NCBI RefSeq assembly: GCF_958979055.1
Contig: NC_084886.1
Span: 42,892,654-42,956,653, forward strand
DNA length: 64,000 bases
Reading direction: 5' to 3'
DNA from: Alnus glutinosa
Lineage: Eukaryota; Streptophyta; Magnoliopsida; Fagales; Betulaceae
Positions within the stretch are counted from its first letter, which is position 1. Each line of letters starts with the position of its first letter. The notes below the pieces were generated by a model. That model did not search any database. It saw only the letters and a program-made list of their open reading frames with translations, and had not been told where the DNA came from. The translations under genes and the position numbers were made by a program. Shown here piece by piece: positions 22,791 to 33,191 of this stretch.

Positions 22791-24089
22791 CTACTAACAC
22801 AAAAAAAGACACTGCTTGTCCCTGAATTTAGTCTTATTATTTGCAATATATAGAGAGAGAAATAGAACCTAGCGACAACAAGTACTTATGTATGGTAGAA
22901 CCTATCGAAAATCATTTCACCCACCTAAACGCCGAAGTCTTTGATCAAAATAATCATTTCAGGTTTACATCTACCTATTAGAAAATAGAAAATAGAAAAC
23001 AAAAGAATGATACTTTTGCTTCAAATTATGTGTACAAGTATTGGTCACTTGAAAGCTATACGATTGGATAAAATGGACAACAAATAAGAAACAAATTTAA
23101 CAATCGTATTTGCTGCTTACTAATGTGAAAGAGAAGCACCTCCTTATAGGACAATCTCTGCAAATAAAATATCTGATTACAAATGCCACCATTATTCGAC
23201 ATGGATTTTTTTCTTTTATTTTTTGGGCAACATTATTCTTTGAATAATTCCGAACCTAATCTTTTTTAAAAAGGGCGTATAGTATTTTTGTGTTTACGGG
23301 CCAAAGTTTTAACACACGAAAGTCGAAGTATATATTTTAAAAATGGCTTCAAATTTAGAGGGGTGCAACCAAATGAGATAATCTTTTAAGATTCTCAAAA
23401 TATTTAAGAGATAGAAGGGCACTAACAATAGTCGCATGCAGCTGCTCATTGATTGAACCATACATATACTTGGATCCCGTCAGTTTGTATTCTATGTAAA
23501 AGAGCATGGATGGAGACTAATGCTAGAAGTATTTCCCAAATTCTTCTTGTGTCTCTCCAAAATTAATGTGGCTTTTAAAATTATTATTGGATCAAAATTC
23601 AATAATGATTTATTATAAATCTAATAGTAATTTTAAAGCTACATCAATTTCAAAAGGACACAAGTAGAACATAATTAAGAATAACTTCTAGAATTACTCA
23701 TGGAATGGAACCAGCGTCCATGACTCATTTACAAGGACAAGTGCCTATCTGTCACTAACATTTTCCACACAGGATATCTTTCCAAGAAAATGCAATTTCT
23801 TGACACAATTCCATTCCCATAGCTTTACTTTCTATTCTATGGTCAGAAATCCAATGGCTAACATGCTCCATGACTGCTTCATATTACGATTATTACAGCC
23901 TTTCAACAACACATGAATCAGGTACTTGATATATATTGGCCATGCTAAGATACCAATGGATGCTTTTGAAGAAAAGCTAAGGAAATAAATAGAGACACAT
24001 ATCCAATATCATAATTACACAACCATTAAGGTAACTAATAATTGCGTGCACCTGAATTTTCACTGCAGCTTATTGTGGAGCCGTTATAT
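22791..24089. other. intergenic, AT-rich
   Basis: No gene seen. It includes one MITE (23515-23699). The part next to 24090 is probably the 3' untranslated region of the glyoxalase gene. Confidence 0.5.
23515..23699. mobile_element. MITE with GA(G/C)TAAT-CTAGAAGT ends
   Basis: GACTAATGCTAGAAGTATTT on the left pairs with AATAACTTCTAGAATTACTC on the right; the arms continue through the CTTGTGTC/GACACAAG block. The flanks ATGGATGGA and ATGGAATGG look like an imperfect 9-bp duplication. The ends belong to the GAG-N-AATG group seen elsewhere here. Confidence 0.7.
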
Positions 24090-25667
24090 TCATTCCTTTG
24101 GAGCCGCAACCTCCAATCCATTCCCTGCACATTTTCCAAATTTTTTTTAGTAAAAAAATTTATTCATATTTTTTTTATTTGTGATTATGTTGTATGATGG
24201 GGATCAATCAGCAGCCAATCTTCAGACAAACCCCTGAATAATGTTGTTATAAGAGCTTACCATCGGGATCAAAGAAGAAGATTTGCCTAACCTTCCCATC
24301 AGGGAGGGACCTCTCAAAAGTCTGAATTCCCTTTTCCTGCAAAGCCAACTTACCACGATCATACAATAAACAAACAAGCCATTCGGGTCTAACCGTTAAT
24401 AATAGGAGTGGCAGGCATCTCCAAAACATTTGCTAAATTTTCCAGCATTTCCAGCCACTGTTCATGTTAGAATATATATTTCAAATTACGTTGGTGTATT
24501 TTTTTATAAGAATATTTCCCATTTCAGATTATTTTCAACCATATGCAAAATCCCCCCTCCCGCCCCCCCGGTCAGAAACCATCTCCTCTCTCTCAATTCT
24601 TTTGGCTTTGGCTAAAAGAGGTCAGAGTTTTTTGACAGTGAAGCAAAGGTACTCCCTTGTCCAACGCACATTTCCTAATGTCCCAAAGAACGCTCATTCA
24701 AAGAACAGATTTATACCCTATTGACACTCACCATAATAGGCCATAAACTTAGCAATAAGATTGGTGTCTCACGACACATTTTTGCTTTTAGCACCACTTG
24801 TCTCAAAAGTTAAGCTGATATAAAAATGAGTAAACTTAATCAATACTTTTTAACGTACGAAATCACCTAACACGTAGAATGTTTAATCGAAACGAGTCTA
24901 AATTAATGGAAAAAAGTTTTGAGTTCATGATTGATACTAGGTTGCATCATCACTTATATCATAAAAGGAAGCTTAAGCTAGTTAGAAAGAGTAAATTTAA
25001 TCATTTAATCAATATTTTAAGGTATACACAATTTTCTTGATCAACTTTCCAACTCTCCAAACACACAATTGGTCAGGTACCTCAATCTCTCCCTTTTGTT
25101 TGCAGCATCAACATCGGTCTTAGCCATTGACAAATGCTACATAATCTTCATCCAATCCCCACGCACTTGACACTTGTAATCTTATTTTTCTTCAATTTAA
25201 TCATTTAATCATATTGAACATGAATTAAATGAAAGGGGCATAAGAAGAAAGGGAGACGTGGGTACCTCGAGAGTTCGCACAAAAGAATCGAAATTGGAGA
25301 CGGAGAAGCAGATATGGTGACCTCTGGGGAGATGGCTGGGGTCAGCAACGGGTGACGTGGCGCTCCAGGGACCTTCGGGAAGCTTCGTGCTGGGGTTCCT
25401 CTCGATGAGGTGGAGTTGGAAAGCTGAAGCCAGATTCAACCAGATGACCTTAAACTCCAAGAAGTTGGGGCTCTCTATCTCCTCAAACCCAAAAATCTGC
25501 ACAATCCGACGAATGAAACAAAGGATTTAAAAAAACAACGGAAAAAAAAAAATGGGTTGTGAATTTCGGTGGAGGACCTCTTTGTAGAAGTTGGCGAGAC
25601 GCCTGATGTCTGAGGATTCTCTGGATATGTGGTTGAGGGACACTCCTTTGACCGCTGATGCTGCCAT
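24090..25667 (-). CDS. glyoxalase I / VOC-superfamily protein
   Basis: Four exons: 25667-25578, 25496-25266, 24336-24261 and 24124-24090, giving 143 residues. Junctions are GAG|GTCCTC, GAG|GTACCC and GATG|GTAAGC, each with an AG acceptor. One VOC domain fills the protein: VSLNHISRESSDIRRLANFY at the start, WLNLASAFQLHLIERNPSTK in the middle, then LPRGHHICFSV and FFFDPDGNGLEVAAPKE. The four usual metal-ligand positions are all plausible: H13, E62, H90 or H91, and E137. Length and motifs fit the small plant single-domain VOC proteins, including the desiccation-induced 1VOC type. There is no transit peptide, so a cytosolic location is likely. The substrate cannot be read from the sequence, and lactoylglutathione lyase activity is not assured. 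The first donor GTCCTC is unusual but keeps the frame. Confidence 0.9.
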
Positions 25668-26391
25668 TTTCTACTCTATTATTTGTTTCGGTGCTTCCTC
25701 CACCACCACTTGTGACTTGGCTGTGGAAATGGGAGTTTATGTAGAGGCCTTGAGAACAGATTAGCTATGGGGTCGCAGTCAAAAGAGTCGTGGCGAACCA
25801 AATTATTTAAATTTTTTAAAAAAAACGTGTTAAAATTGACATTATATATATACATATATCAGTTTTAAATTTTTATATAAAATAAATACTATCAATTTTT
25901 ATTTAAAATAGACAGGATACTATTTTGCTACTAAAACCATGTCTAAAATTTAAGAGATAATATAGGGTTTGTTTTACAATGCTTTTTAGAATGTGTTTTT
26001 TTAACTTTTAAATGTTTTGTAAATGTTGTGTTTTGAATTTTTTGTTAATGCTTTTACTTTTACAATCCCGTAACGATAAATTTAATTTAATTTAATTTTT
26101 TTTTCTTTTCAACAAATTTTCATTCAAACTCAGTCCTCGAGAGACAGGTAGCAGGTAACACCTATTCAAAGTAAAGCTTACTGATGGTTTGTAAATGTAG
26201 GTGGGCTTTGAAATGCAAGTGTGATGAATCAACACTATAAAACAAAGTATCCCATAAATTAATTCCTCCAAAATTGACATCATTTCCTGCACCCCAATCA
26301 TTTAACTAAAAAATGTCTTTTATAAAAAGAATTACAATATTTTTTGTCGGAAAGCTCTGTACCATGAGAAAACGTTAAGAATGTTGAGTCA
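25668..26391. other. intergenic between VOC and PPR genes
   Basis: Contains the short upstream region of the VOC gene and AT-rich DNA leading to the 3' end of the PPR gene. No further gene is seen. Confidence 0.5.
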
Positions 26392-28794
26392 TCACCAATA
26401 GTCTCTACAAGAGCACTGACCATCCTTAAAGCGATGAAACCGACTGTTATCTCTCACAACAATTTCTCTACCAACAATGCCTGAGATAAACTTGATGGCA
26501 CTATGGCAGTCTCCACAAATCCTAAGATTTTTTATGATCCTTATAGGTACTCCAGGAGGAAGAGTTATGAGGCCGTAGGCAAGGGCAATCTTCTCGCTGT
26601 GGTACCAAACTTCTGATGTTTTCTCTTCCTCTTCTAAATCATGGAGAGAGAAATTGGTATCGGGTACATAGCCAGCTTCCTTCATCTCCCTCCTTAGCTT
26701 AGCTAGCATTGCCTGAATCTCTGAGTTCCTCTCATGGGAAGTATCCTTTGCTTGGAAGACGTGGACTGCATTCTTTACGGAGATCCAACTGCAGCCTGCA
26801 CCCTTTTTGATACCGACATCCTTCATCTCCTTTCTCACAAGAGTGGCTTCTTCCCACCTGCCAAATAGGAGGGAAAATAAGAAAGTAGGAAAAGATATAC
26901 ACAAACGGATTAGGCAAGGATGAGGCTTTGGTGCTGTAAAAATACTACAGCATAGGTGATGAAATTATAAAACACAAACACATTCATACAGAAGCAAAAG
27001 CATAACAATGTCTCTCTAGTTGCTAGTTCAGCCTAATTATTAGTATGATGGAATTATAAAACCAATGCATTTAGTATCTAGCGGTACAATGCCCAAGGAT
27101 TTCATGGAAGTGAATTTGATGAATCAAACTTGGGGAACTTGAAAGTTTTAGCATGAAAAGGCATGATTAGCTTTGTTTTCAAAAAAATGTTATTACATGC
27201 CAGCAGCTGCAAACATATTTGAAAGCACCACATGATTGCCAGAGTCTTTTGGATCAAGTTCAAATAAGTTGTCAGCAGCAATCTTCCCCAGTTCTGGCTT
27301 CCCATACACTCTACAAGCCCCTAAAAGAGCCCCCCAAATTGATGTTGTTGGAGGAATTGGCATTCTCTTAATGAACTCGTACGCACGCTCTACCATCCCA
27401 GCTCGACCTAACAAGTCCACTACACATGCATAATGCTCTACCCCTGGTTCAATCCCATATTTCACTCTCATTGACTCAAAAATCTCCATGCCCATTTTCA
27501 CTGCCCCTGCCCTGCTACAAGCCGATAATACACAAACCAAAGTCACATAATTTGGCACCACCTCATTGCTACCAAATGTCATCTCCTCCAACAATGCCAA
27601 AGCCATGTCTGCATGCCCTTGGTGCGCATACCCACCTAACATCGCATTCCAAGTGATTAAGTTCCTCTTAGGCATCTCATGAAAGGCTTGCTTCGCATCA
27701 TTTATATTTCCACACTTACCATACATGTCAACTATTGCACTCCCAACAAAGATATTCCCCTCCACGCAGGCCTTTACAGCAAGAGCATGAACTGACCTGC
27801 CTAATTCAAGCCCTGAAAACGCAGCACAAGCACTCAGAACACTTGAAACAATAAAATCTGTCGGCTCAATGCCTTCTTCCCTAGCTTGCAAGAAGACCAT
27901 ACAAGCCTTCTCCTCCTCAGCATTTTGCACATGTCCAGTCACCATAGAGCACCAAGAAACATCGTTCCGCTGACCCATTTTATAAAAAACCATCTCAGAT
28001 GAGCCAATCTCCCTACACTTCCCATAGAAATCAATAAACCCATTCGAGACTGACACATCTGCCTCAAAGCCACTTCGAATTACAAACCCATGCAATTGTC
28101 TCCCAGGCTCCAAATACGAAGCATCAGAACACGCATTAAGAAATGCACAGAACGTTATCGAATCTGGCTCCCCACCCACCCTTAGAAAATCAATAAACGC
28201 GCCAACTGCTTTTCGTGGTCGCCCATCAAGCACCGCATTGCAAATATAAGCATTCCATGTCACAATGTTTCTTTCGGGCATTTCATCAAACAGCTTCCGG
28301 GCCTCGTCTCGCAGCCCCGTTTTAGAGTACATATCAAAAGCACTACACCCCACAAAGACATCACGTATCTGACCGTCCTTAACCGCAAGCCCATGAACCT
28401 GTTTTCCCATAACGGGCATGCGAAGCGCAGCCGAGGCCTTGAACGCGCAAGGGAAGGTGAAGTCATTGGGCCGAATACACTCACGGAGCATGTCGGAGAA
28501 CTGGAGGAGAGCAGAGGCAAAATGGCCGTTTTGGACAAAGCCGGCAATGAGGGCGGTCCAGGTGACGACGGTGCGGGACGGGGTGAACGAGAGGACGAGT
28601 TGGGCCGAACGGGGGAGGTCGAGTTTGGAATACATGTTGACCAGGTGGTTGAAGAGGAAGGAAGGGAGAGGGGTGGCGAGGGTCTTGATGATCTGGGCAT
28701 GGGTGGCGCGTCCGAGGAGAAAGGAGCGAGTGGAGACCGCTGATTGGAGCAGGGCGGCGAGGGAGTTGGGGGTGAGGAAGGGCATGGTTGGCAA
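26392..28794 (-). CDS. LOI1: PPR-DYW RNA-editing factor, LOI1/MEF11-like
   Basis: Two exons, 28794-27197 and 26857-26392, encode 687 residues. The 339-bp intron (GCAT|GTAATA, acceptor GGCAG) falls in the E-domain. PLS-type pentatricopeptide repeats fill most of the protein ([52 protein letters not shown]), followed by E/E+ motifs and a DYW deaminase-like domain. That domain has HSEK (H619, E621), CGDCH (C647, C650) and a C-terminal CSCRDYW. Remembered blocks of Arabidopsis At4g14850 (LOI1/MEF11), such as [20 protein letters not shown] and GIKKGAG, match, and that protein is 684 residues long. The family edits C to U in mitochondrial transcripts (MEF11: sites in cox3, nad4 and ccb203), and loss alters isoprenoid-inhibitor sensitivity. 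Orthology is likely but was not tested with a tree. Confidence 0.9.
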
Positions 28795-28910
28795 CTATCG
28801 TCATGGTTGTTGGTGTTGGCAAAGTTGCTGAAGAGGCATGAAGATTGAAGAGGTACCGCACTATTAGTATTAGTCTATCACGTAAATAAGGAGCACGGGG
28901 AAGAGCTTTT

Positions 28911-29949
28911 TTTTTTTTTTTTTGTTTGTTCTTCTTCTTCTTCGAACAAATAGCATATGCTATCTTGAGAAATAAAGAAACATGACTCCTTTAAATTTAA
29001 AGCCAGAAGGATCTGACTTAAAAAACAGCTGCATGAGTAGAGACATCAAACTTTACAAGAATTAGAGACATCAAACTTTACAAGAATTACATTTGAGCCT
29101 CTTTTGCATTAACGCTCACTCTCAAATAAAAGATGGCCGATTTAGTATTTAGCCAACACAAAATTCAATAAAATCTGCACAATACACAGGTAGACTGTAC
29201 AGGAGAAAACAAGGAAATACACAAACATAAAGCAGAAAAACCAAAAAACAAAGCTGCAAGCAAAAAAGGCAGGGGCGGACTCCGCTAGATACGGCGGCGC
29301 GTGAATGACACGCGCCGTCACCATCACCACCCAGCCGTAGATCAGCCACCGTAGCCGCCATCCCCATCGAGCACGGCCAGAAAATGGCAGAGCGTTGCCA
29401 TCACGAGCATCAAAAAGCAATAGGTTCTCTGGCACGTGCAGGCCACGCACCAAACTCCGACCACCGGTGTGACCTGTGCTTCAAGCAGCGGGAGCAGACG
29501 ACGATGAAGAACGCGGCTGAGGAGTGCGTGTCTTGAAAAAAGCAACGAGGTTGAGTAGATCTGGCTCTAAAAATCAAAGAGAAACAATTGAAAAACTGGC
29601 CAAAACCACCGTTAAATGACATGAACGGCCGCCACTTCCCCGAGCTGGACACCTTGAATTTAGCTTTACTGCTTGAGATAAAAAGAAAGAAAGAAAAAAA
29701 CAAAAACAAATACAAACCACCATAGCCTCAAAGATTAGGTGAAAGTCAGCCACCACCGGATCTACCGGGGGGAACAAAAGCTCCACAGCCCTAATGGCTG
29801 GGAGAAAATTAGCCTCCACTGAGAAACCTGAGGGAGGAAAACAAAAAGACACCTTAGTCCTCTTGGACTAAGGGACACAGGAAGCCTGGGGGAGGGAGGC
29901 CAGCCGGCCTCCCCCAGCAAGCAAGTTCTTCTAGAGAGAGTCAAGAGGA
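28911..29949 (-). mobile_element. LINE-type non-autonomous retroelement (family L, copy 1)
   Basis: GAAGAGCTTTT flanks both sides (28900-28910 and 29950-29960), an 11-bp duplication. The left edge is a poly(T) run, the reversed poly(A) tail. The GC-rich right part (about 29270-29940) is the 5' side. It shares the block AACAAAAGCTCCACAGCCCT with the copy at 48497-49473, and TCTAGAGAGAG marks the 5' edge of both. It has no reverse transcriptase. It lies about 117 bp upstream of the LOI1-like ATG, so it may sit in that gene's promoter or leader. Confidence 0.8.
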
Positions 29950-30032
29950 GAAGAGCTTTTATAGGATTAAGATCCATGCAAATTATGTAATACCTATCCT
30001 AGGCTAGTGCATGGTATGTGTTGCTCTGTGCC

Positions 30033-30238
30033 AGATCATGCCAACAGGAAAAAAAAAAAAAAAATAGTGTTGTATTCTAGTGTAGTGGTTGAACCACTTT
30101 GCCCTGCCGTTTAAGGGTGTTTGGGAGGGTTCGTTCGGCCACCTTAGACTATTTTTTTGGTAGCCAAACCATCTTTTTGACCACCCAACTAGAACCACTA
30201 TTTTTTTCCCCTCTCTTTTGTCTTGTTGGCATGATCTT
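30033..30238. mobile_element. MITE-like palindrome (AGATCATGCCAACA ends)
   Basis: AGATCATGCCAACAGGAAAA on the left pairs with CTTGTTGGCATGATCTT on the right, and the inner TAGTG-TT-CTAG arms also pair imperfectly. The interior contains AGGGTGTTTGGGAGGGTT. No clear target duplication was found. Confidence 0.65.
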
Positions 30239-30315
30239 TAAATGAACAGTTCAAAAAGAAAATATTACATCCCATGCAAGTGTTGCATGAGATTCGAATT
30301 TGCGTTTCGATTTAT

Positions 30316-30874
30316 GCTCCGTTTGTTTTGATGTAAAATAGTTTTTGAAAAACGATTTTGACATTTTCTGGTGTTTGGTGGAGGCAAAAATAATAGTCAA
30401 GCGAAAAATGATTTCCTTTTAACAAAAAATGCTTAGTTAATTCGGAAAATGATTTACGCTTTTTAAAAGTGTAAATCATTTTTCACATACTGCAAATGCA
30501 GTCAATCCCTTTTAAATGACGCAGTCGACATTCACTCTCAAACAGTCAACCATCCCCAGATCGGTGCTGGAATTTGAAAATTTCTGCCGGAATCCGGCCG
30601 ATGTTGCCAGATTCTAGCCAATACGGTCAGAGGATGGCCGGAATCTGGCAAAACTGGCCGAATTCTGGCCGCATTAGGCCAGATTTCGGCGAATTTGGCT
30701 GAAATCTAATGACGGCGACTCGACATTGCCGGATTCCATTTTTTGCTGTTGAGAATTTTTTCATGTAAGTCAAAAGTCGGAAAATATTTTCGGAAAAGTT
30801 ATTTTTTCTAAAAAATGATTTCGTTGAAAATATTTTACGATGAAAATTATTTTACATCGAAACAAACGAAACAT
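30316..30874. mobile_element. MITE, GTTTGTTTCGATGTAAAA ends, about 560 bp
   Basis: GCTCCGTTTGTTTTGATGTA on the left and its partner TTACATCGAAACAAACGAAAC on the right form a long imperfect terminal repeat, and the arms extend inward over about 120 bp with AAATGATTT words. The centre has repeated GGCCGGAATCTGGC-like motifs. It codes for nothing. Confidence 0.8.
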
Positions 30875-31859
30875 TAGTATGTTATTTTTGTCTTTTACTC
30901 TTTTTGAGTAAGGAAATTGATCGTATAATTTGAAGTTCTTCAAGTTTTTGGGAAGGATAGAGTTTTTTTAGGTAAGTCAAAGGAAGTTTCAATTCAGTCT
31001 ATAAAAATAATAACATCATCGAGCGTCCCTTAACATGTAAAAAAATATATATCTGTTTTAATAGCATATGAGAAGTCTATGCTTTTTTTTTTAATGAATT
31101 TTTTCCAATTCTTTTATTGCAATTAAAAAGTAGAAGGGAAAAAATGTTATGCACTAAATTAAGAGTTTTTGAATTTTATGAGCCGGGTGATTGCAAAAGT
31201 GATAGAAAAAGTTCAGGAGGTTAAGTAAAATTTTTCCAAAAAAATTATTACGAAAATAGTCTAGACTAGTTTGATAACATTTTAAAAATAAAAAACATAT
31301 TTTCTTAAAATCATCATCAAACAATTTAAAATATAAAATATTTTTTAATATGAACCTTAATTAATTACCAAAAAAATATTTCTCACGTTTATATCAAACC
31401 GCGTACGACCGCAAAACCCTAATCAAAATTGCTGTCAAACATGCTCATATTGATTATTGGACAATCTAGAACAAACATCATTGAACGACTCAAGAGTCAA
31501 GACTTGTTATACTAATTAAAAACAATCTAAAAGATATATATGAATAATTTTGACATAATATTGTACCTTTTTAGGACACTTGTCCGGATTTTCGCGAGTA
31601 TGGGAAACTCACGTGTGTCGCCTGCATGTAAGGACACCGGGAAAGATGTGTCGGGCATGAAATAGTTTCTAACCTCCCCCGAGACTCTCTCACCCGATCC
31701 CAATTTCTCTCCCTGACATCCTCAAAATCCACCTCTCTCTCTCTCTCTTCCTCTCTTTCTCTCTCTCTGGACCCTAGCTGGAGGAGGGAGAGGAGAGGAG
31801 AAGAGGCCAGAGCGGTGAAAAAGGCTTCCCGGAGGTGTCAGGGGCCAAAGTTTTCCGAG
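30875..31859. other. intergenic and probable TSR2-like 5' region
   Basis: AT-rich DNA, then a CT-rich stretch (31735-31770) typical of plant 5' leaders just upstream of the TSR2-like start. No separate gene is seen. Confidence 0.5.
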
Positions 31860-32801
31860 ATGGATTTCCACACCGGAAACCGCGTTGGTACTTCTCGTCA
31901 GAAGGGTACGGATGCAGTCTCATCTCTAGGGGAGGAGATCTCCTTCCTTCTCTCCCGATGGAACGGCCTCCAAATGGCAGTCCAGAACCAGTGGGGCGGC
32001 CACGACTCCCTCCAGAAATCCCACCAGCTAGCCACCGATATCTTCTCCTGGTTCTCTCAATCCAATGGTCTATATATATACATCTTTTTGGGGTCATATA
32101 TATATATATATATATATATATTCATCCATGTTAATTAAAAAGTTAACTAATATCCTTAATTAATTTGCAGCATCGCTTTACGTGGAAGATTTAGAGAACT
32201 TGCTGCATGAAAGAATGCTATTCTCTTTCAACACGGAGATCGAGGATGGTAGCATTGAAGAGGTAATGTATACCTTTTACAATTTTTCCCTTATGTTTTT
32301 GGTTACTTGTTCTTTTTTATATCTTTTGGCAAAACATAATAATAGAGATTATTGGATTAGTTGTTCAGTTATTTGTCAAAGAAAAAATTTTGACATCTAA
32401 TTAAGTGAGTTCATATTTTTTTCATTTAACTTGTGTACATACTTCTCTTAACTTAATTACAGGAAGAATAAGTTATATAAGTTGATTGAGATAAAACAAT
32501 TTACAGATTAAAAAAAATTGGCTTGACATATATGCTTAATATTTTTTGTTAGTTAATTAATAATGGTTGTTTTCATCAACTTGAGTTTAAGCTTTAACTA
32601 CATTATATTAATGTTTCGACTTTTTAATCTTCTGGATATTATTTGATTCATATTTAGGTATTTCTGCTTGAATTTGTTGTCCATATATATATGCTATATA
32701 TTAAATTCTTGGTAATTAAGCAGGTGGCAGAACAGTTGATGATTATGCATGAAGAGTACCCCATGGAAATCATTTGTCATCTAAAGGGAACCCAACTCTG
32801 A
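31860..32801 (+). CDS. TSR2-like pre-rRNA processing protein, shortened
   Basis: Three exons (31860-32067, 32171-32262, 32724-32801) give 125 residues. The core GEEISFLLSRWNGLQMAVQN, WGGHDSLQKSHQLATDIFSW, LYVEDLENLLHERM and VAEQLMIMHEE matches the WGG domain of TSR2, a nuclear escort for ribosomal protein eS26 needed for 18S rRNA processing. Plant TSR2 proteins are nearer 180-200 residues with an acidic tail. Here the frame leaves the family after MHEEY and stops 14 codons later. A shifted reading (GNHLSSKGN) looks closer to the family, so a small indel in exon 3 probably ended the conserved tail. Donor 1 (AATG|GTCTAT) is weak. This could be a young pseudogene or a functional short form. Confidence 0.78.
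32096..32121. repeat. (TA)n microsatellite in TSR2-like intron 1
   Basis: An uninterrupted AT/TA run of about 26 bases between exons 1 and 2 of the TSR2-like gene. Confidence 0.9.
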
Positions 32802-32926
32802 ATCCTCAAAGCAGACAGGTATTAGAGTAATTAACGGCCATCAGCCTAAAACATTTGAGATGCCCTTGGCAGAATCAATCATAGACTATATGAAAAGTCT
32901 ACCTCTAAAATTGTTTTACTCTCACA

Positions 32927-32950
32927 CCCCCCCCCCCCCCCCCCCCCCCC
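32927..32950. repeat. 24-base poly(C) run
   Basis: Twenty-four consecutive C residues followed by ACAG|GCCGGAG, which looks like a splice acceptor with an all-C pyrimidine tract. It lies 125 bp downstream of the TSR2-like stop. Reading AGG across the AG gives a short frame RPEIDVLEKERKK then stop. The run could form an i-motif, with a G-quadruplex on the other strand. Homopolymer length may be unreliable in assemblies. Confidence 0.8.
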
Positions 32951-33191
32951 ACAGGCCGGAGATCGATGTTCTTGAAAAAGAGAGGAAGAAGTAAGACTTG
33001 ATGCCGTGTCCGTATGTAACATATATAATAAAATAGAAATGAAGCTGTTTTGGCTTGCATTCCAAATAAAATATGCAGTGCGTATATTTCACCACAAATA
33101 TTGAGTTTGTTACACTTGCTATGACAAGCTAATTAAACATAAAGATGAATTACACCATAATCAAATAATACAGATTTATTCTTTTAGAATA

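Noticed and set aside
28260-28861. Large alternative frames on both strands over the PPR gene start
   Set aside because: Shadows of a GC-rich coding exon; only the frame with PPR motifs is continuous and conserved.
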